This document shows, one piece after another, positions 38,246 to 46,530 of a stretch of 64,000 bases of DNA. This DNA comes from JALYZC01 sp963725645 (GTDB taxonomy: Bacteria; Actinomycetota; Thermoleophilia; Solirubrobacterales; Solirubrobacteraceae), in assembly GCA_963725645.1 (NCBI GenBank), contig CAVRZD010000002.1, forward strand, positions 434,001 through 498,000, read 5' to 3'. The translations under genes and the position numbers were made by a program. The notes under the pieces are model-generated. The model was not told where the DNA came from and did not search any database. It saw only the letters and a program-made list of their open reading frames with translations. Each line of letters opens with the position of its first letter. Within the stretch, counting starts at the first letter, position 1.

Positions 38246-39739
38246 GTGACCGACATTCGCAACCCCGGCGCGGCGGAGCGACTCGCGTTCGCCCATCCGG
38301 ACGACTACCTGCGCCGGCGCGAGTTCCTGGCGCGGGCGGCGATGACCGCCGGCCTCGCGGGCGGGCTGTCAACCGTGCTCGATCCCGACACGCTGGTGGC
38401 CGCCGCCGCCCGCCGCCAGCAGCGCGCGTTCCTGCCCTCGCCGCGCAACCTGCCGATCGACACGTTCGTCGTGCTGATGATGGAGAACCGGTCCTTCGAC
38501 CACTACCTCGGGTGGCTGCCGAAGGCCGACGGCCGCCAGGCCGGCCTCAGCTACGTCGACAAGCAGGGCCAGGCCCACGGCACCCATCCGCTGGGGACCG
38601 ACTACCAGGGCTGCGCCCACCCCGACCCCGACCACGGCTGGGACGACGGGCGAATCCAGGTCGCGGGCGGGAGGATGGACGGCTTCCTGCGCTCCTCGAA
38701 CAACGACGAGTTCGCGCTCGGCTACTACAACCAGGGCGACCTCGGGTTCCTCCCCAGCGCGGCGAAGGCGTTCACGACCTACGACCGCATGTTCTGCTCG
38801 CTGCTGGCCTCCACCTTCCCCAACCGTGAGTACATGCACGCCGCCGAGTCCTACGGCAAGAAGGACAACGCCATCCCGAGCGCGCCGGGCTTCGCCGACA
38901 ACACGATCTTCGCCGCGCTGAGCCGGGCCGGGGTCTCCAACCGCTACTTCTACACCGACATCCCAGTGGCGGCGCTGTGGGGCGCGCCCGGACTCGCGCG
39001 CTCGGCCAGCGTGCAGGAGTACTACGCGCGCTGCGCGTCGGGCACCCTGCCGGCGGTGTCGTTCGTGGACCCGTCGTTCGCCAACGAGGACGGGGGCACC
39101 TCCGGCGACGAGCATCCGCACGGCGACGTCCGCGTCGGCCAGGCGTTCATGGCCGACGTCGTCCATGCGTTCATGGAGTCGCCGCAATGGAAGCGGGGCG
39201 TGATCTTCATCGTGTACGACGAGTGGGGCGGGTTCTTCGACCACGTGCGCCCGCCGCGCGTGCCCGACCAGCGCAACTCGAGCAACCTCGCCGAGGACTT
39301 CGGCCAGACCGGGATCCGCATCCCGGGCGTGGCCGTCTCCCCTTATGCCCGCCGCGGGTACGTCTCGCACCAGGTCTGCACGCCCGTCTCGATCCTGAAG
39401 ATGATCGGCTACCGGTTCGGGCTGCCGCCGCTCAACCGGCGTCTCGCCTACTCGCCCAACATCGCGCGGTCCTTCGACTGGGAGTCCAAGCCGCGCCTGG
39501 ATGTGCCGGCGCTGCCCAACCCGGTGCACGTCGTCGGCCAGCAGTGTCCCGGGCGCAGCGTCAGCGTGCTGTCGACCCCCGCGGGCGAGCCGACCCGTCC
39601 CAAGCCCCACGACCTGGCCGTCCTGCGCGATTCGGGCTACCTCGAGCAACTCGGCTTCCACTACCGGCCCGCGACCGCCGAGACGACCTTCCGCCATCCC
39701 AAGAAGGTCGTGGCCGCGCACCGGGCGGCGAGCCGATGA
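38246..39739 (+). CDS. Exported phosphoesterase/phospholipase C-like protein (alkaline phosphatase fold)
   Basis: 497 residues. The N-terminus has a twin-arginine-like signal (LRRREFLARAAMTAGLAGG). The catalytic domain matches the phosphoesterase family of phospholipase C and AcpA-type acid phosphatases: VVLMMENRSFDHYLGWLP with the metal-binding Glu-Asn, STFPNREYMHAAES, DEHPHGDVRVGQAFM and IFIVYDEWGGFFDHV. Likely hydrolyses a phosphate ester outside the membrane, perhaps for phosphorus acquisition. GTG start at 38246. The stop overlaps the start of an RTX-like gene (ATGA), indicating coupled expression. Confidence 0.88.
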   Translation: MTDIRNPGAAERLAFAHPDDYLRRREFLARAAMTAGLAGGLSTVLDPDTLVAAAARRQQRAFLPSPRNLPIDTFVVLMMENRSFDHYLGWLPKADGRQAGLSYVDKQGQAHGTHPLGTDYQGCAHPDPDHGWDDGRIQVAGGRMDGFLRSSNNDEFALGYYNQGDLGFLPSAAKAFTTYDRMFCSLLASTFPNREYMHAAESYGKKDNAIPSAPGFADNTIFAALSRAGVSNRYFYTDIPVAALWGAPGLARSASVQEYYARCASGTLPAVSFVDPSFANEDGGTSGDEHPHGDVRVGQAFMADVVHAFMESPQWKRGVIFIVYDEWGGFFDHVRPPRVPDQRNSSNLAEDFGQTGIRIPGVAVSPYARRGYVSHQVCTPVSILKMIGYRFGLPPLNRRLAYSPNIARSFDWESKPRLDVPALPNPVHVVGQQCPGRSVSVLSTPAGEPTRPKPHDLAVLRDSGYLEQLGFHYRPATAETTFRHPKKVVAAHRAASR

Positions 39740-40512
39740 GGCGCTCGAACTGGCTCGCGGCGGCGGCGGCGCTGCTCGCGCTCGGGCTGGCGGCGGCGGT
39801 CGCCGACGCCGCGCGGATCAACGGATCGCCGCGCGCCGACAGCCTGGCCGGGACCTCGCGCGCCGACCGGCTCTACGGCCATTCGGGCCGCGACCGCCTC
39901 GACGGCAAGGCCGGCAACGACCGGATCGACGGCGGGCCGGACCCCGACCTGCTGTACGGCCGCTCCGGCCGCGATCGCCTGTACGGGCGCGGCGGGCGCG
40001 ATCGCCTCTACGGCAACAGCGGCAACGACGCGCTCGACGGCGGCACGAGCGGCGACCGCCTCAACGGCGGCTCGGGCAGCGACGCGCTGTTCGGCCGCGC
40101 CGGGTACGACCTGCTCGACGGCGGCTTCGGCAACGACGCGCTGCAGGGCGGGTCGGGCAACGACCGCATGTTCGGCGGCGCCGGCAACGACGACATGGAC
40201 GGAGGCGCCGGCAACGACGCGCTCAACGGCGGACCCGGCGACGACGCGATCGACGGCGGCGATGGCGACGACACGATCACCGGCGGCGACGGCAGCGACA
40301 CGCTCGACGGCGGCAACGGCGACGACCGCATCACGCCGGGCCCCGGCGAGGCCGACATCAAGAGCGGCGCCGGCGACGACGTGATCTTCGCGCGCAACGG
40401 CGCGCAGGACACGATCGACTGCGGCGACGGCAACGACACGGTCTACGTGGACGCCCAGGAGGACGGCGTCTTCGACTGCGAGAACGTGATCCGGCCCGCC
40501 GGCGCCCCGTAA
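39736..40512 (+). CDS. Secreted RTX-like calcium-binding repeat protein
   Basis: 258 residues: signal peptide (LAAAAALLALGLAAAVADA) and then almost nothing but nonapeptide repeats. The first five or six are basic variants (GRSGRDRLYGR), shading into classical GGxGNDxLxGG units from about residue 90 (GGAGNDDMDGGAGNDALNGG), ending in a cysteine-containing cap (TIDCGDGND, FDCENVI). Such repeats fold into calcium-loaded beta-rolls outside the cell. No catalytic domain is attached. Coupled to the phosphoesterase by ATGA overlap, so it could be its surface partner (inference). Confidence 0.88.
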   Translation: MRRSNWLAAAAALLALGLAAAVADAARINGSPRADSLAGTSRADRLYGHSGRDRLDGKAGNDRIDGGPDPDLLYGRSGRDRLYGRGGRDRLYGNSGNDALDGGTSGDRLNGGSGSDALFGRAGYDLLDGGFGNDALQGGSGNDRMFGGAGNDDMDGGAGNDALNGGPGDDAIDGGDGDDTITGGDGSDTLDGGNGDDRITPGPGEADIKSGAGDDVIFARNGAQDTIDCGDGNDTVYVDAQEDGVFDCENVIRPAGAP

Positions 40513-40570
40513 TCCCCTCTGACGTCGTGAGCGCCGAGGCCGCCGCCGGCTGATCCTCCGACCGCCGCGG

Positions 40571-40867
40571 TTACCTGGTCACGATCACCTCGTAGTCGTC
40601 GACGATGGGGTCGCGGGCCGGCTTCGCGGTCGAAACCGCCTGCTCGCGCGCCGCGTCGGCGACCTTCTCGCTCTCTCTCATGTCCGCCTCGGTCTCCCAC
40701 AGCGTGAAGGCGACGGCCTTGCCGCTCTTGCGGTTCACGCCCACGGTGATCCCGCGGAATCCCGGTCGCTGCGCCAGCGCCTGGAGCGATTCCTCCTCGA
40801 ACTGCGCCTGGGTCTCCTCGATGCGCTCCGGGTCGAGGCCGGCGAACCTGCTGAGTCGTGCGTGCAT
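40571..40867 (-). CDS. ABM-like dimeric alpha/beta-barrel protein
   Basis: 98 residues resembling small antibiotic-biosynthesis-monooxygenase/stress-response barrel proteins: MHARLSRFAGLDPERIEE, PGFRGITVGVNRKSGKAVAF, TLWETEADMRESEKVADAAR and a closing strand YEVIVTR. ATG at 40867 has a near-perfect ribosome site (CGAGAGGAGGA). No cofactor motif; may be a heme- or quinone-linked enzyme or a simple stress protein. Divergent from the acetolactate decarboxylase gene. Confidence 0.8.
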   Translation of the reverse strand: MHARLSRFAGLDPERIEETQAQFEEESLQALAQRPGFRGITVGVNRKSGKAVAFTLWETEADMRESEKVADAAREQAVSTAKPARDPIVDDYEVIVTR

Positions 40868-40931
40868 CTGATCCTCCTCTCGCTCCACACCAGTATCGCG
40901 CCGCCAACCGTCGCTGACTAGGCTCCGCGCG

Positions 40932-41735
40932 GTGAAGCCGGCGGCGCGCGACCTCATCGACGACCGGCTGATCCGCGGCCTCCACGTGGAGGCGGTTCGA
41001 AGGGCCGGCCTGCAGCCGGAGCACGAGCCGCATCTGGTCTTCCAGACCTCAACGCTCGACGCCCTGTTCGACGGGGACTTCGACGGTGACCTCACGTTCG
41101 CCGAGCTGGCCGAGCACGGCGACTTCGGGCTCGGAACCCTGAACGGGCTGGACGGCGAGATGATTGCGCTCGAGGGCAGCTTCCTGCGCGCCGACGTGGA
41201 CGGGAACATCAGCGCGGTGCCGCCCGCCGCACGCACGCCGTTCGCGGTCGTGACGTTCTTCGACCCGGTCGTGGAGTTCACCGTCGACCGGACACTCGAC
41301 CACGACGAGTTCGTCCACGAGCTCAACCGCCACGCCCCGCCGGGCTCCCCCGTGTGCGCGGTCCGAATCGACGGATCCTTCGAGCTGGTCCACGCGCGCT
41401 CGGTGCCCGGGCACGAGCCACCGTATCCGTCGCTGACCGAGATCGCGCACGAGCAGCACGTGTTCGACTTCCACGACGTCGAGGGCACGATCGTCGGCTT
41501 TCGCTTTCCCGCGTACGCGCAGGGCATCGAGGTCGCCGGCTACCACCTCCACTTCGTCGACGCTGAGCGGCGCCGCGGCGGCCATGTGCTGGCCTGCCGC
41601 CCGCGCGGGGTCGAGGTGCGGATCGACCATGCCCGCGATCTGCACGTCGAGCTCCCACCCGGGATCGAGCTCGGCGCACCGGACACGGGCGCCGCCGCGC
41701 AGGAGCGGATCCGCCGGATCGAGGGGAAGAGCTAG
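40932..41735 (+). CDS. Alpha-acetolactate decarboxylase
   Basis: 267 residues; converts alpha-acetolactate to acetoin and CO2. Strong family match: FQTSTLDALFDGDFDGDLTF, ELAEHGDFGLGTLNGLDGEM, a Glu in DGEMIAL, the zinc-binding YHLHFVDAERRRGGHV with three His, and DLHVELPPG near the end. GTG start at 40932. No acetolactate synthase or acetoin gene is adjacent, so it is an orphan here; known roles are overflow metabolism and balancing branched-chain amino acid synthesis. Four-base convergent overlap with the next gene. Confidence 0.92.
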   Translation: MKPAARDLIDDRLIRGLHVEAVRRAGLQPEHEPHLVFQTSTLDALFDGDFDGDLTFAELAEHGDFGLGTLNGLDGEMIALEGSFLRADVDGNISAVPPAARTPFAVVTFFDPVVEFTVDRTLDHDEFVHELNRHAPPGSPVCAVRIDGSFELVHARSVPGHEPPYPSLTEIAHEQHVFDFHDVEGTIVGFRFPAYAQGIEVAGYHLHFVDAERRRGGHVLACRPRGVEVRIDHARDLHVELPPGIELGAPDTGAAAQERIRRIEGKS

Positions 41736-43162
41736 CCCCCGCGCCCGTCCGGCTCCGGCCGCGGCCGCCAGCCGGGCTTGGCGACGACCCGGCCGGTACC
41801 GCCGGTCGCGACCCGCGCGGGGTGGCGGGCGGCGCGGCCGGCCACCAGGGCCGCGTCGATCAAGCTGCCGAGCTGCGCGAACTTCTCGGTGCGGCACAGG
41901 CCGAGTGAGGTGCCACAGGGGTTCAGGCGACCCCAATCGGGGTCGCCGTAGTTCGAGCCGAGGTTGCTCAGCATCGCGATCGCGTAGTGGCGGTAGGCCT
42001 GCCCGGGCAGCGATGTGACGATCCCCGCGTCCGAGGCGGCGGTGTCGACGAGGCCGATCTTGTGCATGAACGTGACCTGCGCGCGGGCATTGCACGGGCG
42101 GACGTCGCGCCCGAAGTCCGCCCCGCTGCCGGGGACGACCACGTGGCCGCGGCGGTCGATCCAGCGCGCCGGCTCGAGCTGGGGGATGCCTTCCGCCGGG
42201 TAGACGCGGCCGAAGCGCCGCTGCCCGCACCAGACGGTGGTCGAGAGCGCGTCCGCGAACGCGTCCTGGCCCAGCTCGCGCTTGAGGAACGCGCGCGAGG
42301 ACGGCTTGAGCTCGCCCGCGGTGACCGCGCGGCCGTTCGGGCGGCGCCACAGCGTGCCCTGCCCGCCGTCGATCAGCCAGAAGAGGCGCGCCGTGTCCAG
42401 CGCGGTCATGTTCAGCTGACCGTCTTGCCAGTTCGCGCCGTTGGTCGCGCGGGTGCCGTTGACCTGCATCGTGCCGAGGCCGAGGCTGCGCAGGTCCGCG
42501 TTGAGCGCACCGATCGCACCGAGCCGGTGCAGGCGCACGATCAGCGCGCAGGTCGCCTGGTTGCTCGACCACGCGATCATCGCGTCCATCCAGCCGCGCA
42601 CGGTCGAGGTGCCCGGTGCGCACAGCCCGGTGCGCGGGCTCCCGGAGTAGCGCAGCCGCGCGCCCAGCCGCAGCCGGCCGCGATCGACCTGGCGCATGAC
42701 CTCGTAGGCGACCATGATCTTGAACAGCGAGGCGGGGTAGGGGGCCATGAACCGGAATGGCGCGCGGGAGCGGCCGCCGACGATGTCGGTGTCGCGGCCC
42801 TGCGAGCCGTCGAAGCTCGACTGGCGCCAGCGCGTGAAGCGCACGGCGGTGGTGCCCCAGTTCTGGTCGATCGGGACGATCTGCCCGCGTGGGTAGTCGC
42901 GCGAGAGGAGGACGTTTGCCGCGGCGGTCGCGCGGCCCTGCGCGTCGAGCGCGATCACCGCGACGTCGACGTTGGGCACGTGGGCGATGCGCCCGCCGCC
43001 GTTGGCGAAGTCCGCCACGCGCTCGAAGCGGACCGACTGCACGGCCGCGAGCACCTTCGCCGCCAGCGCGTCGCTGGGGGATGGCGTCGCGGCCGCCGCC
43101 GACGAGGCGCCCGCGAGCGCCAGCGCGGCGACGGCGATCGCTGCTGGCAGGCGCGCCGACAC
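41732..43162 (-). CDS. Exported class A beta-lactamase-like serine hydrolase
   Basis: 476 residues with a signal peptide (AAIAVAALALAGASSAAAA). The penicillin-binding fold is indicated by SxxK in YPASLFKIMVAYE (about residue 143), SxN in AWSSNQATC, and HKIG in place of KTG (FMHKIGLVDTA). It is longer than typical beta-lactamases, with a 100-residue N-terminal extension and inserts with paired cysteines. Could be a D,D-peptidase-like wall enzyme or a beta-lactamase; sequence alone does not decide. Its promoter region borders tRNA-Val. Confidence 0.82.
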   Translation of the reverse strand: MSARLPAAIAVAALALAGASSAAAATPSPSDALAAKVLAAVQSVRFERVADFANGGGRIAHVPNVDVAVIALDAQGRATAAANVLLSRDYPRGQIVPIDQNWGTTAVRFTRWRQSSFDGSQGRDTDIVGGRSRAPFRFMAPYPASLFKIMVAYEVMRQVDRGRLRLGARLRYSGSPRTGLCAPGTSTVRGWMDAMIAWSSNQATCALIVRLHRLGAIGALNADLRSLGLGTMQVNGTRATNGANWQDGQLNMTALDTARLFWLIDGGQGTLWRRPNGRAVTAGELKPSSRAFLKRELGQDAFADALSTTVWCGQRRFGRVYPAEGIPQLEPARWIDRRGHVVVPGSGADFGRDVRPCNARAQVTFMHKIGLVDTAASDAGIVTSLPGQAYRHYAIAMLSNLGSNYGDPDWGRLNPCGTSLGLCRTEKFAQLGSLIDAALVAGRAARHPARVATGGTGRVVAKPGWRPRPEPDGRGG

Positions 43163-43238
43163 GTCCCCTCAATAACACGGCGGGCCGGCGTTTGTAGCTC
43201 CGCCCCGCGCGCCGGCCCCCAGCTAGCATCAGCCGCCC

Positions 43239-43312
43239 GGGCGGTTAGCTCAGCCGGCTAGAGCGCCTGCCTTACAAGCAGGAGGTCGCGTGTTCGAGTC
43301 ACGCACCGCCCA
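43239..43312 (+). tRNA. tRNA-Val (anticodon TAC), also the intact copy of a repeated attachment core
   Basis: Full cloverleaf: acceptor GGGCGGT/ACCGCCC, D stem GCTC/GAGC, anticodon stem CCTGC/GCAGG with loop CTTACAA, T stem GCGTG/CACGC with loop TTCGAGT, discriminator A. Its last 44 bases (43269-43312) recur as truncated copies at 45536-45579 and 53171-53214, the usual signature of a tRNA used as integration site. Confidence 0.96.
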
Positions 43313-43487
43313 TCGATCGTGACCGACCGTGGATTGTCCTCTCGTGAGCGGGCCTGGTGCCCGGGCAAGGACATCCTGGCCGCCGCGGCGGGGGTGCGCC
43401 GTAGTTGGTACGGATGTAGGGCGTCCCTGGAGGTCCGTAGGTTTGCCCTCGGGCCAGTGGTCTCGCCCAGTCGCGTGGAGGTTGGCG

Positions 43488-43733
43488 GTGAGTCTCACCC
43501 AAGCAACGCATAGAGGGTTCGATCGCGGCCGTCGGCTTTGCGGCGCGGTCGCGCCCAGTCTCGCGTCGCCGGTGGCGCTCGGGGCGGTGTTCAACCTCAA
43601 CCACCACGCGCGGTACGTGCACTGGCACTTCTTCCAGATGTCGGTGAGCAACATCGTGGTGATCCTGCTGATGATCGCCGTGTTCGTGCTGGCAATCGCG
43701 CTTCCGTTCCCGGGGCGGGGCGGGCGGTCGTGA
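43488..43733 (+). CDS. Small single-pass membrane protein, first gene of a cytochrome b cassette
   Basis: 81 residues. Polar N-terminal half with several histidines (NLNHHARYVHWHFFQ) and one C-terminal membrane helix (VSNIVVILLMIAVFVLAIAL). GTG at 43488 is six bases after GGAGG. Its stop overlaps the GTG of the cytochrome b gene (GTGA), so it is probably an accessory subunit. No family recognised. Confidence 0.6.
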   Translation: MSLTQATHRGFDRGRRLCGAVAPSLASPVALGAVFNLNHHARYVHWHFFQMSVSNIVVILLMIAVFVLAIALPFPGRGGRS

Positions 43734-44392
43734 GCACGGCGTCGGAGCGTCGGATGTGGGTCACCCGGGTCCGGGAGCGGGCTGTCGGCGCGTTGCCGCC
43801 GGAGAAGCTGTTGCCCGACAAGCAGCCCGTGTACGTGGCGTCGTGGATCTACGTCTTCGGCGTGCTCACGATCGCGTCGCTGGTCGTGGTGGTGGCCTCG
43901 GGCGTGATCCTGGGGCTGTGGGGGCCGGCATGGTGGCACACGTCGAGCGTCGGGCATTTCGTCAACAGCATTCACCTGTGGAGCGTCGAGCTGTTCTTCT
44001 TCGTGATGGTGGTGCACCTGTGGGGCAAGTTCTTCATGGGGGCCTGGCGTGGCGGGCGCAGCGGCACCTGGGTGGTCGGCGCGATCGTCTTCATCGTCTC
44101 GATCGGCGCTGCCTTCACCGGCTATCTGTCCCAGCAGAACTTCGACTCGCAGTGGATCGCGACGGAGGGCAAGGACGGCCTGAACTCGGTCGGTATCGGA
44201 TCGTTCTTCAACGTCCTGGACTTCGGCCAGATGTACACGTTCCACGTCATCCTGCTGCCCATCGCCGTGGTCGCCCTCACGGCCTGGCACATCCTGCTCG
44301 TCCGCAAGCACGGCGTCGTGCCGCCCTACCCGGCGCGGCTGGCCGCGGAAACCCGCGGGGCCCCTCAGGGAGAGACGGGAGGAGGACCGTGA
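43730..44392 (+). CDS. Di-heme cytochrome b (b6-type N-terminal domain)
   Basis: 220 residues, four membrane helices. It keeps two His pairs with the spacing of the b-hemes: IHLWSVELFFFVMVVHLWG (13 residues between) and FHVILLP...AWHILLV (14 between), plus GAAFTGYLSQ, the usual GYxLP-like turn after helix B. Such proteins carry quinol electrons in bc or b6f complexes. The length is that of cytochrome b6 (split form). Coupled to the genes on both sides (GTGA overlaps). No Rieske or cytochrome c1 gene is nearby, so its partner is unclear. Confidence 0.85.
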   Translation: MSTASERRMWVTRVRERAVGALPPEKLLPDKQPVYVASWIYVFGVLTIASLVVVVASGVILGLWGPAWWHTSSVGHFVNSIHLWSVELFFFVMVVHLWGKFFMGAWRGGRSGTWVVGAIVFIVSIGAAFTGYLSQQNFDSQWIATEGKDGLNSVGIGSFFNVLDFGQMYTFHVILLPIAVVALTAWHILLVRKHGVVPPYPARLAAETRGAPQGETGGGP

Positions 44393-45348
44393 GCGCACCG
44401 GCCCAGGCGGGCGGCGCTCCCGGCGCCGAGGATCGCGAGTGGCACGGCGAGTACGTCCGTTACGACCTGGTCAAGGAGTTCGTGGTGGCGCTCGCCGCCA
44501 TCGCAGCGCTCGCAGTGATCCTCTCGATCCTGTTCTCCTCGCCCGACGTCAAGCCGAGCACGATCCAGCAGTGGTCGCGCTCGGACCCCGGCGACTTCCT
44601 CACCACCGCCGTCGGAGAGCTCGACGGGTCGAGCGGCGTCGCCACCTACGGGCCGCCCTACAACCACGCCTCGGATGGACAGAAGATAGGGCCGCTCAAG
44701 CTGCAGAAGTGGGCCGGGGCGCAGCAGCCGATCGACACGGCGCGCGCGTTCGTGATCGACCCGTTGCGCAGCGTTCCCGGTGATCCGACCCTTCAACGGG
44801 CGATCGCCGCGTACCAGGCTGCCCCACCGGCGCAGCAGAAGCGATGGACCGACGCGTATACCAAGGCACTCACGGACGCCCAGTTCGCCGGGGCCACGGT
44901 CCAGCTTCCGGCCGGCGACTACGGCCCGGTGGCGCCGATGATGAGCTCGCTGCTCGGCCTGGCCGCCAGCGGGGGGGTCGACGGCGCCCTGCTCACCGGG
45001 CGGCAGTTCTACCAGACCGACTACACCAAGCCGCTGCTGTTCATGTCCGACGGCGCCGTCCTCGAGGACCGCGCCAAGGCCGAGCACCTGCTCGGGGACC
45101 AGTGGGGCATGATGAACGAGACGGGCAGCTATCCCGGCCAGGTCTGGCTCTGGCTCTACACGTTCTGGTACCAGATCGAGCCGTTCAAGAGCTCCGACAA
45201 TGCCGACGCCCTCGTGTGGGGGGTGATGGCGCTGCTCACCCTCGCGTTCGTCTGCATCCCGTTCATCCCGGGCCTGCGCTCGCTCCCGCGACCGCTGCGG
45301 GTGTACCGGCTGGTCTGGCGCGACTACTACCGGCGCGTCGAACGGTGA
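44389..45348 (+). CDS. Membrane protein partner of cytochrome b with a large exoplasmic domain
   Basis: 319 residues. A cytoplasmic start, one membrane helix (about 28-50, FVVALAAIAALAVILSILF), a long extracytoplasmic region of about 190 residues (YGPPYNHASDGQ, FVIDPLRSVPGDPTLQ, LPAGDYGPVAPMMSSLLG) and a C-terminal helix (ALVWGVMALLTLAFVCIPFI) after LWLYTFWYQIEPF. It occupies the position of subunit IV of split cytochrome b but has no obvious sequence match and no CxxCH heme site. GTG at 44389 after GGGAGGAGG. Overlaps the cytochrome b stop. Confidence 0.8.
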   Translation: MSAPAQAGGAPGAEDREWHGEYVRYDLVKEFVVALAAIAALAVILSILFSSPDVKPSTIQQWSRSDPGDFLTTAVGELDGSSGVATYGPPYNHASDGQKIGPLKLQKWAGAQQPIDTARAFVIDPLRSVPGDPTLQRAIAAYQAAPPAQQKRWTDAYTKALTDAQFAGATVQLPAGDYGPVAPMMSSLLGLAASGGVDGALLTGRQFYQTDYTKPLLFMSDGAVLEDRAKAEHLLGDQWGMMNETGSYPGQVWLWLYTFWYQIEPFKSSDNADALVWGVMALLTLAFVCIPFIPGLRSLPRPLRVYRLVWRDYYRRVER

Positions 45349-45412
45349 GCGCCGGGCGCCGGCCCGCGCCTGGTCTCGGCGCTCAATCGGCGCGGTGGCA
45401 TCCCAGCGGGTA

Positions 45413-45579
45413 TGGAAGCGGCGTGGAAGCGGTAGACCGCAGCAGATAGCAGCAGAACGACCTCGGGCCAAGCCGCAAGCCCCAATCGGACACGGTTCGG
45501 CAGCAGACCGCAGCAGATAGCAGGAGCCGTCGCGCGCCTTACAAGCAGGAGGTCCGCGGTTCGAGTCCGCGACCGCCCA
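45413..45579 (+). repeat. Attachment-site-like block ending in a tRNA-Val 3' half (copy B)
   Basis: Two TGGAAGC sites 11 bases apart (45413, 45424), two AGACCGCAGCA sites 71 bases apart (45434, 45505), then GCAGGAGCCGTCGCGC and the tRNA-Val 3' half starting at 45536 (CCTTACAAGCAGGAGGTC, T arm, ACCGCCCA). The tRNA 5' half is missing, so this is not a tRNA gene. The T stem (CGCGG/CCGCG) differs from the intact tRNA-Val. The same block with identical spacing is at 53048-53214. It fills most of the 308-base gene-free gap at 45349-45656. Confidence 0.75.
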
Positions 45580-45656
45580 TCACCCGCAAGCCCCGTCACA
45601 TGCCCGCCGACCCCGCGGCCGATCCTACGCCGCTGAACGGGGTCGGTGGGATCGAT

Positions 45657-45869
45657 TTACTTGCCGGCGGCGCTGACGCCGGCGCTGGGCTCGGGGAGGT
45701 CAAGCGAGAGTTCCTCCTTGACGCCCTGCCTGAGCCGGGAGATCTGCTCCTCGGTGTGGTCCATGGCCCACAGCTGCTCGTGTACCGCGGCGTTGTGGGC
45801 GAGGCACACCGGGTCGTGGACGATGGGGTTCGAGCACAGCTGCTTGGCGGTGGCGGACTGCTGGCTCAT
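45657..45869 (-). CDS. Small Cys/His-containing soluble protein, unknown
   Basis: 70 residues from the ATG at 45869. The middle part has spaced Cys and His residues (LCSNPIVHDPVCLAHNAAVH) that could bind a metal, then an acidic helix (MDHTEEQISRLRQGVKEEL). Same strand and about 50 bases downstream of the HdeD-like gene. A tiny hydrophobic reading frame in between (MVVVFLACRP) ends in a stop that overlaps this ATG, suggesting coupled translation. Real coding status is uncertain. Confidence 0.45.
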   Translation of the reverse strand: MSQQSATAKQLCSNPIVHDPVCLAHNAAVHEQLWAMDHTEEQISRLRQGVKEELSLDLPEPSAGVSAAGK

Positions 45870-45918
45870 GGCCGACACGCCAGGAACACGACAACCATGC
45901 CGACGACCACGAACTTGA

Positions 45919-46530
45919 TCAGGGGGCGCCGGGACTCCTGCCAGATCGCTCGGCGATGCCGGGCCCGGCCGGGATCGCGGTCTCGCGCTTGATCTCGCGC
46001 ATCTGGCGGCCCAGGATCATCATCACCACGCCATTGGCGATGAACGAGATCCCCACCAGCAGGGCGAGCGTGGCGAAGCCGATGTCCGGTGAGGCCACGA
46101 TCACGGTGCCGGCGACGAGCTCGATGACCGCGAGGATGATGTTCCACGCACGATGCTCGGGCTCGAAAAACCCTGTAAGGAGGCGGAAGACTCCCACGGC
46201 CAGCAGCCAGATGCCGATGAAGAACGCGACAGCGGCGACGCCAGAGATGGGATGGCGGATCAGCAGCACGCCGACGATCACCGTCAGCACGCCCCACAAG
46301 GCCAGGAACCCCCGGTCCGCTCTCTTGCGGCCGAGCGAGGCGACCAGTTCGACGATGCCGTCGACCAGCACGAAGACGCCGGCGATCACGGCCAGCGTGG
46401 CCAGGCTGTCGCTCGGCTTGGCGAGGATGATGACTCCCGCAATAACGCTGAGGCAGCCGACCAGGAGCACGAGCCACCACTCCGACACCCAGTCGAGCCC
46501 CCCTAATTGCTCCGAGCTCGCGTCAGACAT
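45919..46530 (-). CDS. HdeD-family (DUF308) membrane protein, second copy
   Basis: 203 residues, six predicted membrane helices in three paired repeats (VGCLSVIAGVIILAKP, WGVLTVIVGVLLIRHP, VIELVAGTVIVASPDIG), plus a charged C-terminal tail (REIKRETAIPAGPGIAERSG). Same family as the protein at 25869-26423 but more hydrophobic and with a longer tail. Located in the island-like segment with other stress genes. Confidence 0.82.
   Translation of the reverse strand: MSDASSEQLGGLDWVSEWWLVLLVGCLSVIAGVIILAKPSDSLATLAVIAGVFVLVDGIVELVASLGRKRADRGFLALWGVLTVIVGVLLIRHPISGVAAVAFFIGIWLLAVGVFRLLTGFFEPEHRAWNIILAVIELVAGTVIVASPDIGFATLALLVGISFIANGVVMMILGRQMREIKRETAIPAGPGIAERSGRSPGAP

Noticed and set aside
39840..40400. 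Tandem DNA repeats resembling a CRISPR array
   Set aside because: The periodicity is 27 bases in frame and encodes RTX nonapeptides; there are no unique spacers and no cas genes.
45490..45580. Second functional tRNA-Val
   Set aside because: The anticodon stem 5' strand and everything upstream are replaced by unrelated sequence, so no cloverleaf forms.
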